From a bacterium (GTDB lineage: Bacteria > JAHJDO01): 14,023 nucleotides of DNA. The stretch spans positions 1 through 14,023 of the forward strand of contig DAOVKY010000005.1 of assembly GCA_030631525.1 (NCBI GenBank). The letters are read 5' to 3'. Both the position numbers and the translations under genes were made by a program. The notes beneath the pieces were generated by a model. It saw only the letters and a list, made by a program, of their open reading frames with translations. It had not been told where the DNA came from and did no database searches. Within the stretch, counting starts at the first letter, position 1. Every line of letters starts with the position of its first letter. This document shows, piece after piece, positions 13,634-14,023 of this stretch.

Positions 13634-14023
13634 ATGATTAAAAAAATTGCTTTTGGAGACAAGCTGATAGCTATTATTATTCCTCATGATTTTCATAAAG
13701 ATGGAGTGGAATTTTTTTCGCCTAAAGAATTTTCTCAACAGTTAGGCTATATGAAGCATCCTAAAGGCTATAAGATTCAGCCTCATATTCACAAATTAGC
13801 TATTCGTGAAGTTCAATACACACAAGAGGCGCTTCTGGTAAAATCAGGAAAGATTGAAGTAAATCTTTATTCTGATGATAAAAAATATATAGGAAAAGAG
13901 GAGCTTACAGCAGGGGATGTTATTCTTTTAGCTAGTGGCGGTCATGGCTTCGTTTTTCTTGAAGAATCGGAGTTGATAGAAATTAAACAGGGACCTTATA
14001 TTTCGGCTAAAGTTGATAAAGAA
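13634..14023 (+). CDS. Small cupin-domain protein (3' truncated by window)
   Basis: An ATG at 13634 opens a frame that runs 130 codons to the last base without a stop. It has a cupin barrel pattern: motif 1 GYKIQPHIHK with His51 and His53, then Glu59 or Glu66 and KSGK; motif 2 AGDVILLASGGHGF with Gly94 and His104. IEIKQGPY near the end resembles the terminal segment of small cupins of about 130-140 residues in sugar-biosynthesis loci, so only a few residues are probably missing. The histidines would bind a divalent metal. It may act as an isomerase, epimerase or sugar-binding protein for the pathway; the reaction is unknown. The start is the only ATG after the in-frame stop at 13610-13612. 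There is no Shine-Dalgarno sequence, only A/T-rich bases. Confidence 0.8.
   Translation, partial: MIKKIAFGDKLIAIIIPHDFHKDGVEFFSPKEFSQQLGYMKHPKGYKIQPHIHKLAIREVQYTQEALLVKSGKIEVNLYSDDKKYIGKEELTAGDVILLASGGHGFVFLEESELIEIKQGPYISAKVDKE

Noticed and set aside
1..14023. CRISPR array, tRNA, rRNA, integrase or transposase gene
   Set aside because: No regularly spaced direct repeats, cloverleaf-like sequence or recombinase motifs were seen on either strand by eye.

Overview
The window is an AT-rich bacterial surface-polysaccharide (O-antigen, capsule or exopolysaccharide type) biosynthesis locus. Every supported gene is on the + strand. From 2091 to 13478 the genes are packed with 1-14 base overlaps (ATGA, TGATG) or short gaps, which looks like one long transcription unit. 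Translation starts are mixed: a few strong Shine-Dalgarno sites, several weak ones and one TTG start. The organism cannot be named from the sequence. The gene style (dTDP-sugar genes, many glycosyltransferases, a RelE/ParE addiction module, short palindromic intergenic repeats) would suit an uncultivated, environmental Gram-negative lineage, but that is only an impression.

Layout. 1-513 is the C-terminal part of a glucose-1-phosphate thymidylyltransferase (rmlA). 503-1758 carries an apparent insertion: a promoter, an antitoxin-toxin pair and a compositionally different gene of unknown function. It is followed by a 332-base non-coding stretch with two striking palindromes and an attC-like pair of core sites. 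2091-4395 is rmlD-rmlC-rmlB, which with rmlA gives the dTDP-L-rhamnose pathway. 4392-10618 holds two GT4 glycosyltransferases, one GT2 (rhamnosyltransferase-like), a zinc-finger-like SAM methyltransferase and a 676-residue GT-C membrane glycosyltransferase. 10706-11920 is the most informative gene: a DegT/StrS-fold protein whose PLP lysine is replaced by histidine and which carries a four-cysteine cluster motif, so it is probably a 3-dehydrase (E1/RfbH/SpnQ type) for 3-deoxysugars and not an aminotransferase. 11926-13478 holds two Dpm1-like GT2 enzymes. 13634-14023 is an almost complete small cupin that runs off the window and has no stop codon inside it.

How they fit together (inference). 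RmlA, RmlB, RmlC and RmlD make dTDP-L-rhamnose. The E1-like enzyme would divert a 4-keto-6-deoxy nucleotide sugar (possibly the RmlB product or a relative) towards a 3-deoxy sugar, with its reductase partner encoded elsewhere. The GT4 and GT2 enzymes assemble the oligosaccharide on the cytoplasmic side and the methyltransferase decorates or caps it. The Dpm1-like enzymes load a sugar onto polyprenyl phosphate for transfer outside the membrane by the GT-C enzyme. No Wzx flippase, Wzy polymerase, ABC transporter or priming transferase is visible in the window.
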